From a virus, in IMG/VR virus record IMGVR_UViG_3300005965_000002, positions 62,001-126,000 of that record: a DNA stretch of 64,000 nucleotides; one strand, written 5' to 3'. A model generated the notes under the pieces. That model had not been told where the DNA came from, searched no databases, and worked only from the letters and a program-made list of their open reading frames with translations. Numbering within the stretch: the first letter of the stretch is position 1; every line of letters begins with the position of its first letter. The translations under genes were made by a program, and so were the position numbers. Below are positions 33,180 to 41,211 of this stretch, piece by piece.

Positions 33180-33533
33180 GAGCTAACCCTCGTTTGAGAG
33201 AAGGTGAGCAAGGAGATAAGCAGCGGGATCGAGGCAGATTGACCGTGGTGGCTCCTGAAAATGCAAACCGGGCGGCTTATGAGGATTTTTAAAGGTCTTT
33301 TTAGGAAAAGGCCCCCTGCCGAAAGGCTGAGGAATTCTGCCAATAACTTACAGCCCGTAAATGCACGCGAAGCTGAGTGAGGCCCTGCCAGAAAGAAGCT
33401 TATAAATATCAAGCACTTAGGCAGGAAATAATACCAACTAAAGCCAAAACAGTAGTAGCCATCAGAAACAAAGCTTAAACAGAAGAAACTCTGTTTCGGC
33501 GGGGTGCGTTAATCCCCTCGACAAAAATTTTAG
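33180..33533 (+). ncRNA. Candidate structured non-coding RNA or long leader, ends approximate
   Basis: No convincing gene lies between 33179 and 33549, yet the stretch is much richer in G and C than its surroundings. Possible stems: GGTCTTTT with AAAAGGCC around a four-base loop (33294-33313, one G-T pair). ATAAGC with GCTTAT (33216/33275). CTTACAGC with GCTG-AG-TGAG. CCTGCC with GGCAGG (33384/33420), enclosing GCTT with AAGC. AAACAG with CTGTTT, and GGGG with CCCC, near the 3' end. No match to tmRNA, RNase P or tRNA signatures was seen. It could be a free RNA or the leader of the delta' gene. Strand assumed from flanking genes. Confidence 0.5.
33449..33483 (+). repeat. 35-bp repeat, copy 2
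   Basis: Second copy of the 32664-32698 repeat (three mismatches). It lies 66 bases before the delta' start and inside the 3' part of the candidate RNA. Relative to copy 1, an extra hairpin-containing segment (about 33484-33518) precedes the shared CGACAAAAA-TTAG tail. Confidence 0.8.
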
Positions 33534-33549
33534 GTGAGGAATGTAACTC

Positions 33550-34563
33550 ATGTATTTCAAAGCCATTAAAGGCCATGGGGAAAATATTGCCCTGTTTAAA
33601 AAATGGGTGGTAGAAAACTCATTTGAAGGTGTTTATCTTTTTACAGGACCTAAAGGGGTAGGGAAATTTACAACGGCTCGCCAGCTCTGTAAATACATCC
33701 TGTGTACCGGAGTAAAAGATGATACCTGTCGCTGTGGAAGCTGTAAAATTTTTCCAGGCACCCCTGATTATCTGGAGATTAGTAAGGGTGGAGGAGAAAC
33801 TATTAAAGTTGCTGACGCAGAAAGCATAGACAATTTTACTAGTCTTCTTCCTTATAAAAGTAGAAAAAGGGTTGTGTTGATTGATGATGCAGAGAATCTA
33901 AACGTAAAAGCGGCTAATCGTCTACTAAAGGTGTTAGAAGATATAAAGAGCCATATGATTGTCATTTTGGTTTCTAGTAACCCGCATCTAATTCTCCCAA
34001 CTATTAAATCACGCACAACAGAAATTCCTTTCAGTCGCTTATCTGTGGAGGAATCTTTAGAGGTATTGAAGGATAGGGGCATGTCCGTTGGAAAAATTAA
34101 AGATATGTCCAAGGCTATACCATATTTGAGGGAAAGCATGCCTCGGGCAGGTCTTAAGTACTATGAGTATTATAAGTATGTACCCTCCTTCCTGGAGCTA
34201 ATGGTTTCTTCCAGTGAAGACGAAGTCTTGAGTGCTATTAAGAGTATAGAAGAAAATGAAAACATTTCTTATTTTGCCGAAATGTTAGTTGAGTACCTAT
34301 CTGACATGCTAAGGATAATGTACGATGCCGAGAACAACATACATTTTGATGCAAAGTTTAAGGAAATAGAGAAATTGACATTTTCTTGGAACGACGATCT
34401 ATGTATAGCATTTGCTAACCGCCTGCGAAACGCAATATCTGATTATGATCGAGGAATAAATTTGAAGTTGTATAATAGAGTACGCACAGCAGTATCCTGG
34501 GTTTACATTCTTCTCCAGAATCATTTGGGTAGGAAACAAAGTAAAGCCAAGGTTGCTCCATAG
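33550..34563 (+). CDS. holB: Clamp-loader delta' subunit (HolB-like)
   Basis: 337 aa AAA+ protein. The N-terminal ATPase domain has a P-loop GPKGVGKFTTA (33-43), a zinc module C52...C60-x-C62-xx-C65 as in DnaX/HolB, VVLIDDAENL (Walker B region) and NRLLKVLED with IKSRT (sensor region). The C-terminal third is helical. It belongs to the complex that opens the sliding clamp, with delta next door and tau/gamma at 38.3 kb. Confidence 0.85.
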   Translation: MYFKAIKGHGENIALFKKWVVENSFEGVYLFTGPKGVGKFTTARQLCKYILCTGVKDDTCRCGSCKIFPGTPDYLEISKGGGETIKVADAESIDNFTSLLPYKSRKRVVLIDDAENLNVKAANRLLKVLEDIKSHMIVILVSSNPHLILPTIKSRTTEIPFSRLSVEESLEVLKDRGMSVGKIKDMSKAIPYLRESMPRAGLKYYEYYKYVPSFLELMVSSSEDEVLSAIKSIEENENISYFAEMLVEYLSDMLRIMYDAENNIHFDAKFKEIEKLTFSWNDDLCIAFANRLRNAISDYDRGINLKLYNRVRTAVSWVYILLQNHLGRKQSKAKVAP

Positions 34564-34571
34564 AGGAAATA

Positions 34572-35480
34572 ATGCCTAATAAGTATTTGATTACTGCTAA
34601 AGATTCATATTTTGCTCGTGAAAAAATTTTTCAGATAGCTGAAAAACACGATATACCGGATCCAAAAATTTTTGTAGAGCACAAGGACTTCATAGAGGAA
34701 GCCTACCAGGGTGACCTTTTTAATGATAGTCAAAAAGCCCTGGCTTTAATACCTCTTACAACAGAATCCCTGCCCCACATACTTAGTCTTTGTAACCAGA
34801 CTACTTCTGATGTTCTAATTCTAGTAGATTACGGTGGTCTATCCAAGAATCGAAACTACACAAAGATCAAAGCTCTTTGTGAGATTGTCCCGGTTAAAAA
34901 GTTTAGTGATAAAGAATCGGTTTCCTGGACAGCGGCTACCCTTAAAAACCACGCCTTTTCTTATGAGCCGGGCGTACCCGAGTTAGTAGCTGCTTATAAA
35001 GGACCTGATGCTCAAGGTATAATGAATGAGATAAAAAAGTTGGATTTGTATTTAGACGATAAAAAAGTTACAAAAAAAGTTTGTAAAACAATCATTTCCC
35101 GTGTAGGAGAGGGTAAAATGTTTGATTTTACAGAGCACTTCTTTAGAAAGCACAAAAAGGAAGTTATTGAGGAGTTTAATTCATTTTCAGAATCTTCATA
35201 TATAGGTTTGGTGCATCTACTGATTTCTCAGTGTGACCGGATATATAAGGTAGCTGTTTATAGAGAGCAAAAGATGTCAGCGGAAGAAATAGCAGAACTG
35301 ATAGGTATACCCCCTTTTATCATAAAGACTAAGATTTTTACAGCGCTGAATGTTTTTAATAAGGTAAAATTATTAAAGTTAATGGATATGTTTAATGAGC
35401 TAGATAAGCTCTTAAGATCATCTCCATATAATAAGAGATTGATGTTCGAGTCCTTTTTGCTGAAATCCTTTAACTTGTAA
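34572..35480 (+). CDS. holA: Clamp-loader delta subunit (HolA-like)
   Basis: 302 aa in the pattern of HolA: N-terminal AAA-like region without P-loop, ending around VSWTAATLKNHAFSYEPG, then a helical middle and C-terminal collar (VHLLISQCDRIYKVAVY, EEIAELIGIPPFIIK). In delta proteins the motif before the collar picks small-residue helices with a conserved Gly-x-x-Pro-x, seen here as IGIPPF. It begins nine bases after delta'. Confidence 0.7.
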   Translation: MPNKYLITAKDSYFAREKIFQIAEKHDIPDPKIFVEHKDFIEEAYQGDLFNDSQKALALIPLTTESLPHILSLCNQTTSDVLILVDYGGLSKNRNYTKIKALCEIVPVKKFSDKESVSWTAATLKNHAFSYEPGVPELVAAYKGPDAQGIMNEIKKLDLYLDDKKVTKKVCKTIISRVGEGKMFDFTEHFFRKHKKEVIEEFNSFSESSYIGLVHLLISQCDRIYKVAVYREQKMSAEEIAELIGIPPFIIKTKIFTALNVFNKVKLLKLMDMFNELDKLLRSSPYNKRLMFESFLLKSFNL

Positions 35481-35551
35481 TAATCTTTTTATTATTAAGG
35501 TAAAGCGGAGACTACAGTGACTGTAAGAAGCATAAAAAAAGGGTATGCCGG

Positions 35552-35872
35552 ATGAAAACGGGTGATCGTGGGGTTATAATAGAGATGGATCTGGACCAAC
35601 AAAGGTTAAAAGAATTGGTTAGTGAAGCTCTTAGGATAATTTACGAATTTATAGAAGGTGAGTATGTATACACAAAAGAAGATATAATGGGACAACTTGA
35701 AAGAATTTTGTCCACGAACCGTGTATCAGTTCCTTTTGTTTTAAATATAGGAAGTAAAAAAATTCCTGACTTGGAGCTTAAAGTAGAGCCTAGGCGAAAA
35801 AGATTGCTCTGCCACACTAAGTTTAGAAAAAAGATAGCTGTAGTTAATCAGATTTTAAGGACAATGAAATGA
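35552..35872 (+). CDS. Hypothetical protein
   Basis: 106 aa, with a long N-terminal helix (LDQQRLKELVSEALRIIYEF) and a basic end (EPRRKRLLCHTKFRKK). Its stop overlaps the next start as ATGA, so the two are coupled. No clear ribosome site marks the first ATG; Met12 is an alternative. No family recognised. Confidence 0.55.
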   Translation: MKTGDRGVIIEMDLDQQRLKELVSEALRIIYEFIEGEYVYTKEDIMGQLERILSTNRVSVPFVLNIGSKKIPDLELKVEPRRKRLLCHTKFRKKIAVVNQILRTMK

Positions 35873-36351
35873 TAGCCGAACCTTTATTTATTAGGTTTGT
35901 GAATGGTAAGATATCATCTCCAGGTATTATCGAATCCTTTAGGAATAATGCTGTAAATGATAAGACAAGAGATATAATAGAAGCAGCTACTGCTTCCCCT
36001 CCTAATTTAAGCGTTTTTAGAAAAGATTTTAGGAATTTATTAACAGATGTTATTGATAAAGGTATTACCCAGGATTTCATTAACTACGTAAATAGCTATA
36101 TGAAGCCCTCCATTGAGGAATATGTGCAGGGTTCGAGTGGTGGAAGGGCTGGTGAAAATAGGACGATAGGCATAAAGGATGAGGACACACCTTGGGTAGA
36201 GGCGGTAGTCTGTTATAATTTGTGCCTCTACATAAAAGTTGAGGGGATTGAGAAGATTAAACAGTGTGCTGTATGTAAAAAATTTTTCTGCCATAAAACT
36301 AAGTATGCCAAGTATTGTAATGATTCATGTAAGAGTAGAGGTAGAGAATGA
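35869..36351 (+). CDS. Zinc-finger protein with CGNR-like C-terminus
   Basis: 160 aa. The C-terminal 32 residues contain QCAVCKKFFCHK and KYCNDSCKSRGRE, close to the four-cysteine module of CGNR-type transcription factors, which sits in the same place in those proteins. The N-terminal 120 residues are helical. A DNA- or RNA-binding role is likely. It overlaps both neighbours by four bases. Confidence 0.65.
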   Translation: MIAEPLFIRFVNGKISSPGIIESFRNNAVNDKTRDIIEAATASPPNLSVFRKDFRNLLTDVIDKGITQDFINYVNSYMKPSIEEYVQGSSGGRAGENRTIGIKDEDTPWVEAVVCYNLCLYIKVEGIEKIKQCAVCKKFFCHKTKYAKYCNDSCKSRGRE

Positions 36352-36872
36352 GGAAGAACCTCGTATTAGCTTTTGGCTTGCAGAATACTTACATGCATCA
36401 GGATGGCGCTATATCTTTAGGAGATAAAGCAGAAGTTTATAGATTCAGGATTAAAGATTATATACAGTCTTTAAATCAGGAAGTGAATAAGTTATACTTA
36501 TTAAGAGAAGTACACGCTCCTAATGATACTTTTTTCTGCCGCGACCGTACTCATTCTTTAGTCGGGAGTAAAGATGTAGAGGTCCCTGAAGTATTTAAAT
36601 CATATTTTAAATTTATCATCAATACGACACGATATAACGCTTTATATAAGACACCATTAGAATCAGAGATATTTAAAATTGACCCGGAAAAAATAGTATT
36701 GATAGGATTTGAAACCCATACTAATATCCTTTTTACTGCTGAGGAGTTAAGAAATAGAGGATATAATGTAACGGTAATTGAGCCTCTAGCAGCATCCAGA
36801 GATTTGACCTTGCATGCCTCAGCGATATCTCTATTAAGTGACACACTGTCTGTTTCTATTAGTCAGGAGTAA
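36348..36872 (+). CDS. Isochorismatase/nicotinamidase-fold protein lacking catalytic residues
   Basis: 174 aa in the isochorismatase pattern: an opening strand LVLAFGLQNTYM (family DxQxxF), REVHAPNDTFF, HSLVGSKDVEVPEVF and VLIGFETHTNILFTAEELRNRGYNVTVIEP. At each of the three catalytic places the residue differs: Asp to Gly10, Lys to Thr in NTTRYNAL (93-100), and Cys to Asn126. Hydrolysis by the known mechanism is therefore not expected. It may bind a ligand, titrate a metabolite or be a structural partner. ATGA overlap with the zinc-finger gene. Confidence 0.7.
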   Translation: MRKNLVLAFGLQNTYMHQDGAISLGDKAEVYRFRIKDYIQSLNQEVNKLYLLREVHAPNDTFFCRDRTHSLVGSKDVEVPEVFKSYFKFIINTTRYNALYKTPLESEIFKIDPEKIVLIGFETHTNILFTAEELRNRGYNVTVIEPLAASRDLTLHASAISLLSDTLSVSISQE

Positions 36873-36875
36873 GTT

Positions 36876-37193
36876 ATGGTAGCAATATTTCAGTACAAAA
36901 TACAGTGTCCCTATTGCGATACAGAAATATCTTTAGTTGCGGAAGAATCGAATCCAATAATTTTTCCCTGCAAAGGATGTAGCAATCATATTGTAATAGA
37001 GGGTAATATCGTGTACAATGTTCCATCTAATGTAGCACAGAGAGTAATGAAAAGGGTTAAAGTCAAACAGTGTGGCCAGGTAGTGAAGTCAAAACTTAAC
37101 CCTAAACATGTCATAACTCAGAAAGAGATAGATGACTTGCACGAAATGCTTGAAAATAATAGTACTATAGAGGATTTTTTAAAACAACTTTAA
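36876..37193 (+). CDS. Zinc-ribbon protein
   Basis: 105 aa. Residues 10-36 form a zinc ribbon: CPYC and, 16 residues on, CKGC. A basic linker follows (RVMKRVKVKQ), then an acidic helical end. It sits three bases behind the isochorismatase-like gene and before the primase. It could be a detached zinc-binding module of the primase, but there is no CHC2-type pattern to prove this. Confidence 0.6.
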   Translation: MVAIFQYKIQCPYCDTEISLVAEESNPIIFPCKGCSNHIVIEGNIVYNVPSNVAQRVMKRVKVKQCGQVVKSKLNPKHVITQKEIDDLHEMLENNSTIEDFLKQL

Positions 37194-37206
37194 AAAATAG
37201 TACATA

Positions 37207-37659
37207 ATGTATATATTAAGGTATATGGAAGATAAAGAACTTGACGGAAAACTGGTATACCTTACAATCCATTTTGAAAATTGGTTAAAACAGGTAAATC
37301 CTGCATTTAACGTCCCTATGGCTAATAGGTTAGCTAAGGTGATTAAAGTCTTCGATTGGGATACAGAAGAGGGTCAGATACTGCTAGCCGAGAGGGAAAA
37401 GACTGGTAAGTGGAAAAATCTAGATCCCAAAGACTTTAAATTTGTCCTTAAGGTATACTACCCCGAATTAGTCTTAAAAGGCAAAGTCAGAGGCTTCTCC
37501 GCCCAGGAGCTTGCTTGTAGGTATTACCCGGGCAAGGATATAACTATGTTTGAGCCGCTGCCAGATTCCCTAGTAAAAGAATTAGTGCGACAAGAAAAAA
37601 ACATACTGAAGGTAGAAAAAAGAAATGTATCTGGATCCGTTCGTAAGAAGAGCAAATGA
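37207..37659 (+). CDS. Hypothetical protein upstream of primase
   Basis: 150 aa, Lys/Glu-rich, mainly helical. Met7 at 37225 is an alternative start; neither has a good ribosome site. Its last 35 bases overlap the primase gene, implying coupled translation. It may be a primase partner. No family recognised. Confidence 0.55.
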   Translation: MYILRYMEDKELDGKLVYLTIHFENWLKQVNPAFNVPMANRLAKVIKVFDWDTEEGQILLAEREKTGKWKNLDPKDFKFVLKVYYPELVLKGKVRGFSAQELACRYYPGKDITMFEPLPDSLVKELVRQEKNILKVEKRNVSGSVRKKSK

Positions 37660-38317
37660 AGCTATTTTTCGATACGAGGAACCTTTAGAATATCTAAACG
37701 ACAGAGGAATAACAAAAGACGAAATAAGAAAATATTCTTTAGGTTACTTGAATATTGCCAATATAAAAGATGATGAAACCGAAGAATACAAAAGATTTAA
37801 AGAACAGACCTACAATTTTAGGGCCCTCGAAAAAAAGTTACTGATTCCCTTAAAAAATATTCTCGGTAAAGTGAATGGTGTCATTACCAGGGACTTGAAA
37901 GAAAAACGATACAAACAGTTTTTCTTGAAAGAAGCAAAGGATATAGGCACCTTTTTTGGATTGTATGAGGCTCTGCCGGAAATATGTAAGCAGAGGAAAG
38001 TCTTCGTTCACGAGGGAGCGATAGACGCGATTTCTTTTGCGAAAGTTTTTCCAAATAGTATTTCTGTACTAACTTCTCGAATTAACGAATGCCAATACGA
38101 GACATTGCGTTTTTTCGCTGATACGATTATCTTAGTTTTCGATGAGGATAGCCCGGGTAAGCACGGCGTAGATACAATGTATAAACTGTTTGGTAAGAAA
38201 CATCTTTATACAGTTTCGATTGGGTTTAACGATTCAAATGCATGCTTACAAAGAATGGGGCTCGAATCTTTTAAAAGATATATGAGGAACAAAGTCCCTC
38301 TTTTATTAAGAAATTAA
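37625..38317 (+). CDS. DnaG-type primase core (TOPRIM), without zinc domain
   Basis: 230 aa. YLNDRGITKDEIRKYSLGYLN and LLIPLKNILGKVNGVITRDL match the start of the bacterial primase polymerase domain. The TOPRIM motifs are VHEGAIDAIS (Glu130) and LVFDEDSPGK (Asp173, Asp175). Neither the N-terminal zinc domain nor a helicase-binding C-terminal domain is present, so zinc binding must come from another protein or be dispensed with. It makes RNA primers for lagging-strand synthesis. Confidence 0.82.
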   Translation: MYLDPFVRRANEAIFRYEEPLEYLNDRGITKDEIRKYSLGYLNIANIKDDETEEYKRFKEQTYNFRALEKKLLIPLKNILGKVNGVITRDLKEKRYKQFFLKEAKDIGTFFGLYEALPEICKQRKVFVHEGAIDAISFAKVFPNSISVLTSRINECQYETLRFFADTIILVFDEDSPGKHGVDTMYKLFGKKHLYTVSIGFNDSNACLQRMGLESFKRYMRNKVPLLLRN

Positions 38318-38343
38318 TATTAATAGATAATAAGGAAACTTAC

Positions 38344-39699
38344 ATGTCGGGTACAAAGTATCGTCCATTAGATTTTAATAGCGTATTGGGATTGGATTCT
38401 ATCAAGCTTATTCTCCAAAGAATAATTGATAGAAAGGAATTCGATCCCGCTTACTTATTCAGCGGTGACTTTTCTACTGGAAAAACTACCCTGGGAAGAA
38501 TATTCGTTCGGAGTGTCTTCTGCACCAACCGTAAAAAGGATATGTCCCCATGTAATGAGTGCTCGTCTTGTAAAGACTTTTTATCAGAGCGCCACCCCGG
38601 TTATATTGAGATTGATGCAGCTAATAATGGATCAAAGGAAAAAATAAAAGAGATCAGAGAAAAGCTTTCGTACGAGTCTGTAACAAGCAGGATATTTATT
38701 TTATTTGATGAATGTCATAATATTAGTAAAGAAGGAAACGACGCATTACTTAAGGAGTTAGAGAAAGACAGGGATAACGTACATTTTATTTTTTGCACCA
38801 CAGAATTAGATAAGATGCCCCCGCCTTTAAGATCGAGATGCATACAATTTGAAATACACCAGCCTACTGAAGAAAATATACGTAAAAAGTTAGAGTTTAT
38901 TTGTAAGAAGGAAAATATTAATTATGAGCTTGAGGCTTTAAGATTAATAGTTCAGTCCACCGGCAGGCATTACCGTGACTCTGAGAATAAGCTTAGACAA
39001 GTATCTTTCTTAGGGGATATATCTCTTGAGAATACTAAAAAAGTAACGTGTGTGTACGAAGAAGAAATAGCAAGGATGTTAATTTATCTTTCAGATGATG
39101 TAAACATTGCTATGGAAATTTGTGATTACTTAGTAGAAAGAATGAATGTAAAAAATATCTATCAGACAATACTTAGACTCATAGTAGATGGTATTAAGCT
39201 GCTGCAGGGTGACATGGAAGTTGATAACTCAGCTATGTCGTATATGAATGATTTAGTACGGCAATACGGAGATTCGTTATATGAAATGCTAGATTTCATA
39301 TTATCAAAAGGAAGATTTACAGATTTAACATTTCTCCAATCCGACCTCTTATTAATGCACTATAAATTCCTCAGATGTCAATTCGATTCAAAGGCACTCG
39401 CGCCACAAGCCGCATCAGTATCAGCACCAAATAAAGATCAAGATCAAAAAATAGTATCAAGAAATAAGATGGAAAAATTAAAACAAGCAGGATCCTCTTG
39501 GGAACGTGCTGAGATGATGCGGAAATTACGTAATGAAAAAAATAAGACAAAGAAAGATGATAGAGTAGAAGAAGCCGTATCAAAGGCATGGGGTCCTGAA
39601 GTGGATTCTTTTGGGACAGAGTCGGTGTTTAAAAGGGAGATATCTCCTACTGACTTTATGAAAAAAATTGGAGGAGCTCTGGATGATAACAAGATCTAG
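38344..39699 (+). CDS. dnaX: Clamp-loader tau/gamma subunit (DnaX-like)
   Basis: 451 aa. The opening KYRPLDFNSVLG is characteristic of DnaX. P-loop GDFSTGKTT (41-49), zinc cysteines C60, C70, C73, C76, Walker B FILFDECHNIS and sensor PPLRSRCIQF follow. The last 90 residues are charged and probably mobile. Motor subunit of the clamp loader, with delta' and delta upstream. No frameshift product analogous to gamma can be inferred. Confidence 0.9.
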   Translation: MSGTKYRPLDFNSVLGLDSIKLILQRIIDRKEFDPAYLFSGDFSTGKTTLGRIFVRSVFCTNRKKDMSPCNECSSCKDFLSERHPGYIEIDAANNGSKEKIKEIREKLSYESVTSRIFILFDECHNISKEGNDALLKELEKDRDNVHFIFCTTELDKMPPPLRSRCIQFEIHQPTEENIRKKLEFICKKENINYELEALRLIVQSTGRHYRDSENKLRQVSFLGDISLENTKKVTCVYEEEIARMLIYLSDDVNIAMEICDYLVERMNVKNIYQTILRLIVDGIKLLQGDMEVDNSAMSYMNDLVRQYGDSLYEMLDFILSKGRFTDLTFLQSDLLLMHYKFLRCQFDSKALAPQAASVSAPNKDQDQKIVSRNKMEKLKQAGSSWERAEMMRKLRNEKNKTKKDDRVEEAVSKAWGPEVDSFGTESVFKREISPTDFMKKIGGALDDNKI

Positions 39700-40243
39700 T
39701 AGAGCCCCTAAGAATAAGGGTATGGATCTTTCACATAAGTACAAAGGACCCGGAAATTGGTTAATAATACGAATTAAAGAAGGTTGTGAATTATCTGAGA
39801 ATTTTGATTTAATAGAGAGAGAATTAAATCTAATCTTAGAAAGCGATACTGAATATTTTATCCCAGCGTATGTGGAAAAGGTTGAAGATCAGTATATACC
39901 TATAGTTCTTTTCGAGGGGTATGTTTTTGTGAGGTGTGCTCATTGCTCATGTGATTCATCAAGTATATCATGCCTCGATGGGCCATTAGTAGTTAATAAG
40001 AGTATACAGTACGCTAGAAATAGGGACATTAATAATTTTAAGGACAAGCTTAATAAGCAGATACAGGATATGATCCCTAAGAAAGGGCAACTAATAGTTC
40101 CTAAAGTCGGTACCTTTAAAAACTTGGAGGGTACCGTAATTTCTGTGAATCGTAAAAAAAGAACCGCTAAGGCGATATTTAAGCAGGCATCAAGAGTCGT
40201 ATCAGCCTATATAAACGTAATAAATCTTGAAATTATAGATTAG
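39683..40243 (+). CDS. NusG-like transcription factor
   Basis: 186 aa. The N-terminal half has an NGN-like beginning (NWLIIRIKEGCEL) and FEGYVFVRC, the YLFV-type strand of NusG. The C-terminal 50 residues form a KOW module: VGTFKNLEGTVISVNRKKR, then AYINVINLEII. A central insert carries several cysteines (CAHCSCDSSSISC). The ATG has GGAGG eight bases upstream and overlaps dnaX by 17 bp. It may modify RNA polymerase processivity, perhaps for late genes. The NGN part is divergent. Confidence 0.65.
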   Translation: MITRSSRAPKNKGMDLSHKYKGPGNWLIIRIKEGCELSENFDLIERELNLILESDTEYFIPAYVEKVEDQYIPIVLFEGYVFVRCAHCSCDSSSISCLDGPLVVNKSIQYARNRDINNFKDKLNKQIQDMIPKKGQLIVPKVGTFKNLEGTVISVNRKKRTAKAIFKQASRVVSAYINVINLEIID

Positions 40244-40250
40244 GAAAGAC

Positions 40251-41198
40251 ATGAAAGCTTACTTTATTATTGATGGAAATAACTTGGCTCACCGGGCACA
40301 CAACAGCCATTTTGACTTGAAGAAGGCAAATGGGGATCCTTCCGGTATGGTTTACGGATTTATGAGAATATTGATCTCTTTAAAAAAGAAGTACAGAGCT
40401 TTCAAATTTATTGTTGTGTGGGATAATAGGCCGGATAAAAAGTATGAGCTAAAACCCGATTATAAAGCTGGTAGATCTAGACTACCCACAAAGGTATTTG
40501 ACCAAGTAGGTGAAATAAAGTTGATATTAAGTAGGTGCGGGGTGGATCAGTACGAAAAGAGAGGGGAAGAGGCAGATGATGTAATAGCAACTTTGGTGCG
40601 CAGGTTTAAAGACGAAGGTTCTAAGGTATACGTATATAGTAACGATAAGGATCTCCTACAGCTAGTTGAGGATGGAAAAGTTACAGTATACAGGCCTAAG
40701 GTAGGAAATACCCCGGAAAAGTTTTTTGATGAAGAAGCTGTGAAGGAGAAATTTAACGTATCTCCAAAAAAATTAGCTCTATATCGTAGCTTCGACGGGG
40801 ATTCAAGTGATAATATATCAGGAGTTCCAAGGGTACGTAGGAAACTAATAGCAAGTATTGTGTCTAAGCAATCATCTCTCGCGGATATATTTAATAGTAT
40901 TCACGATGATGCGGACATAAAGAAAATGTTAAGCGAAAAAGAATACGAAGCTATAAATAAGCATCTGGAAACCGCTGCAATAAATCTTAAGATAATTGAG
41001 CTGAATCAGTTTTTAGAAGATATAGATAAGACAGAGGCTCAGTATTCGGTGGAAGAGGTATCAAAGATACTTAGTGACTACGAAATTAAATCTATAGACG
41101 CAGAAAATGTCATAGATTTATTTAAGACATCTGTGAATATTAAATTCACTGAGCCTAAGCAAGCTATCAAGCTTGAAACCTATTCCCTCTTTGATTAA
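40251..41198 (+). CDS. 5'-3' exonuclease / flap endonuclease
   Basis: 315 aa, the 5' nuclease fold of T5 exonuclease and the Pol I N-terminus. Motifs: FIIDGNNLAHRAH, VVWDNRPDKKYELKPDYKAGR, EEADDVIATLV, VYSNDKDLLQLV and SFDGDSSDNISGVPRVRRK (helix-hairpin-helix with metal-binding Asp). It removes RNA primers and 5' flaps. No polymerase domain is attached. Confidence 0.92.
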   Translation: MKAYFIIDGNNLAHRAHNSHFDLKKANGDPSGMVYGFMRILISLKKKYRAFKFIVVWDNRPDKKYELKPDYKAGRSRLPTKVFDQVGEIKLILSRCGVDQYEKRGEEADDVIATLVRRFKDEGSKVYVYSNDKDLLQLVEDGKVTVYRPKVGNTPEKFFDEEAVKEKFNVSPKKLALYRSFDGDSSDNISGVPRVRRKLIASIVSKQSSLADIFNSIHDDADIKKMLSEKEYEAINKHLETAAINLKIIELNQFLEDIDKTEAQYSVEEVSKILSDYEIKSIDAENVIDLFKTSVNIKFTEPKQAIKLETYSLFD

Positions 41199-41211
41199 CA
41201 GGGGAGGACAT

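Noticed and set aside
33180-33533. tmRNA, RNase P RNA or tRNA at this place
   Set aside because: No T-loop, resume codon, CR-I type (GAGGAAAGTCC) or cloverleaf could be found; only a generic structured RNA is supported.
38318-38332. Minus-strand TATTATCTATTAATA, close to the late motif
   Set aside because: It faces into the 3' end of the primase gene with no minus-strand gene behind it; probably chance in AT-rich DNA.
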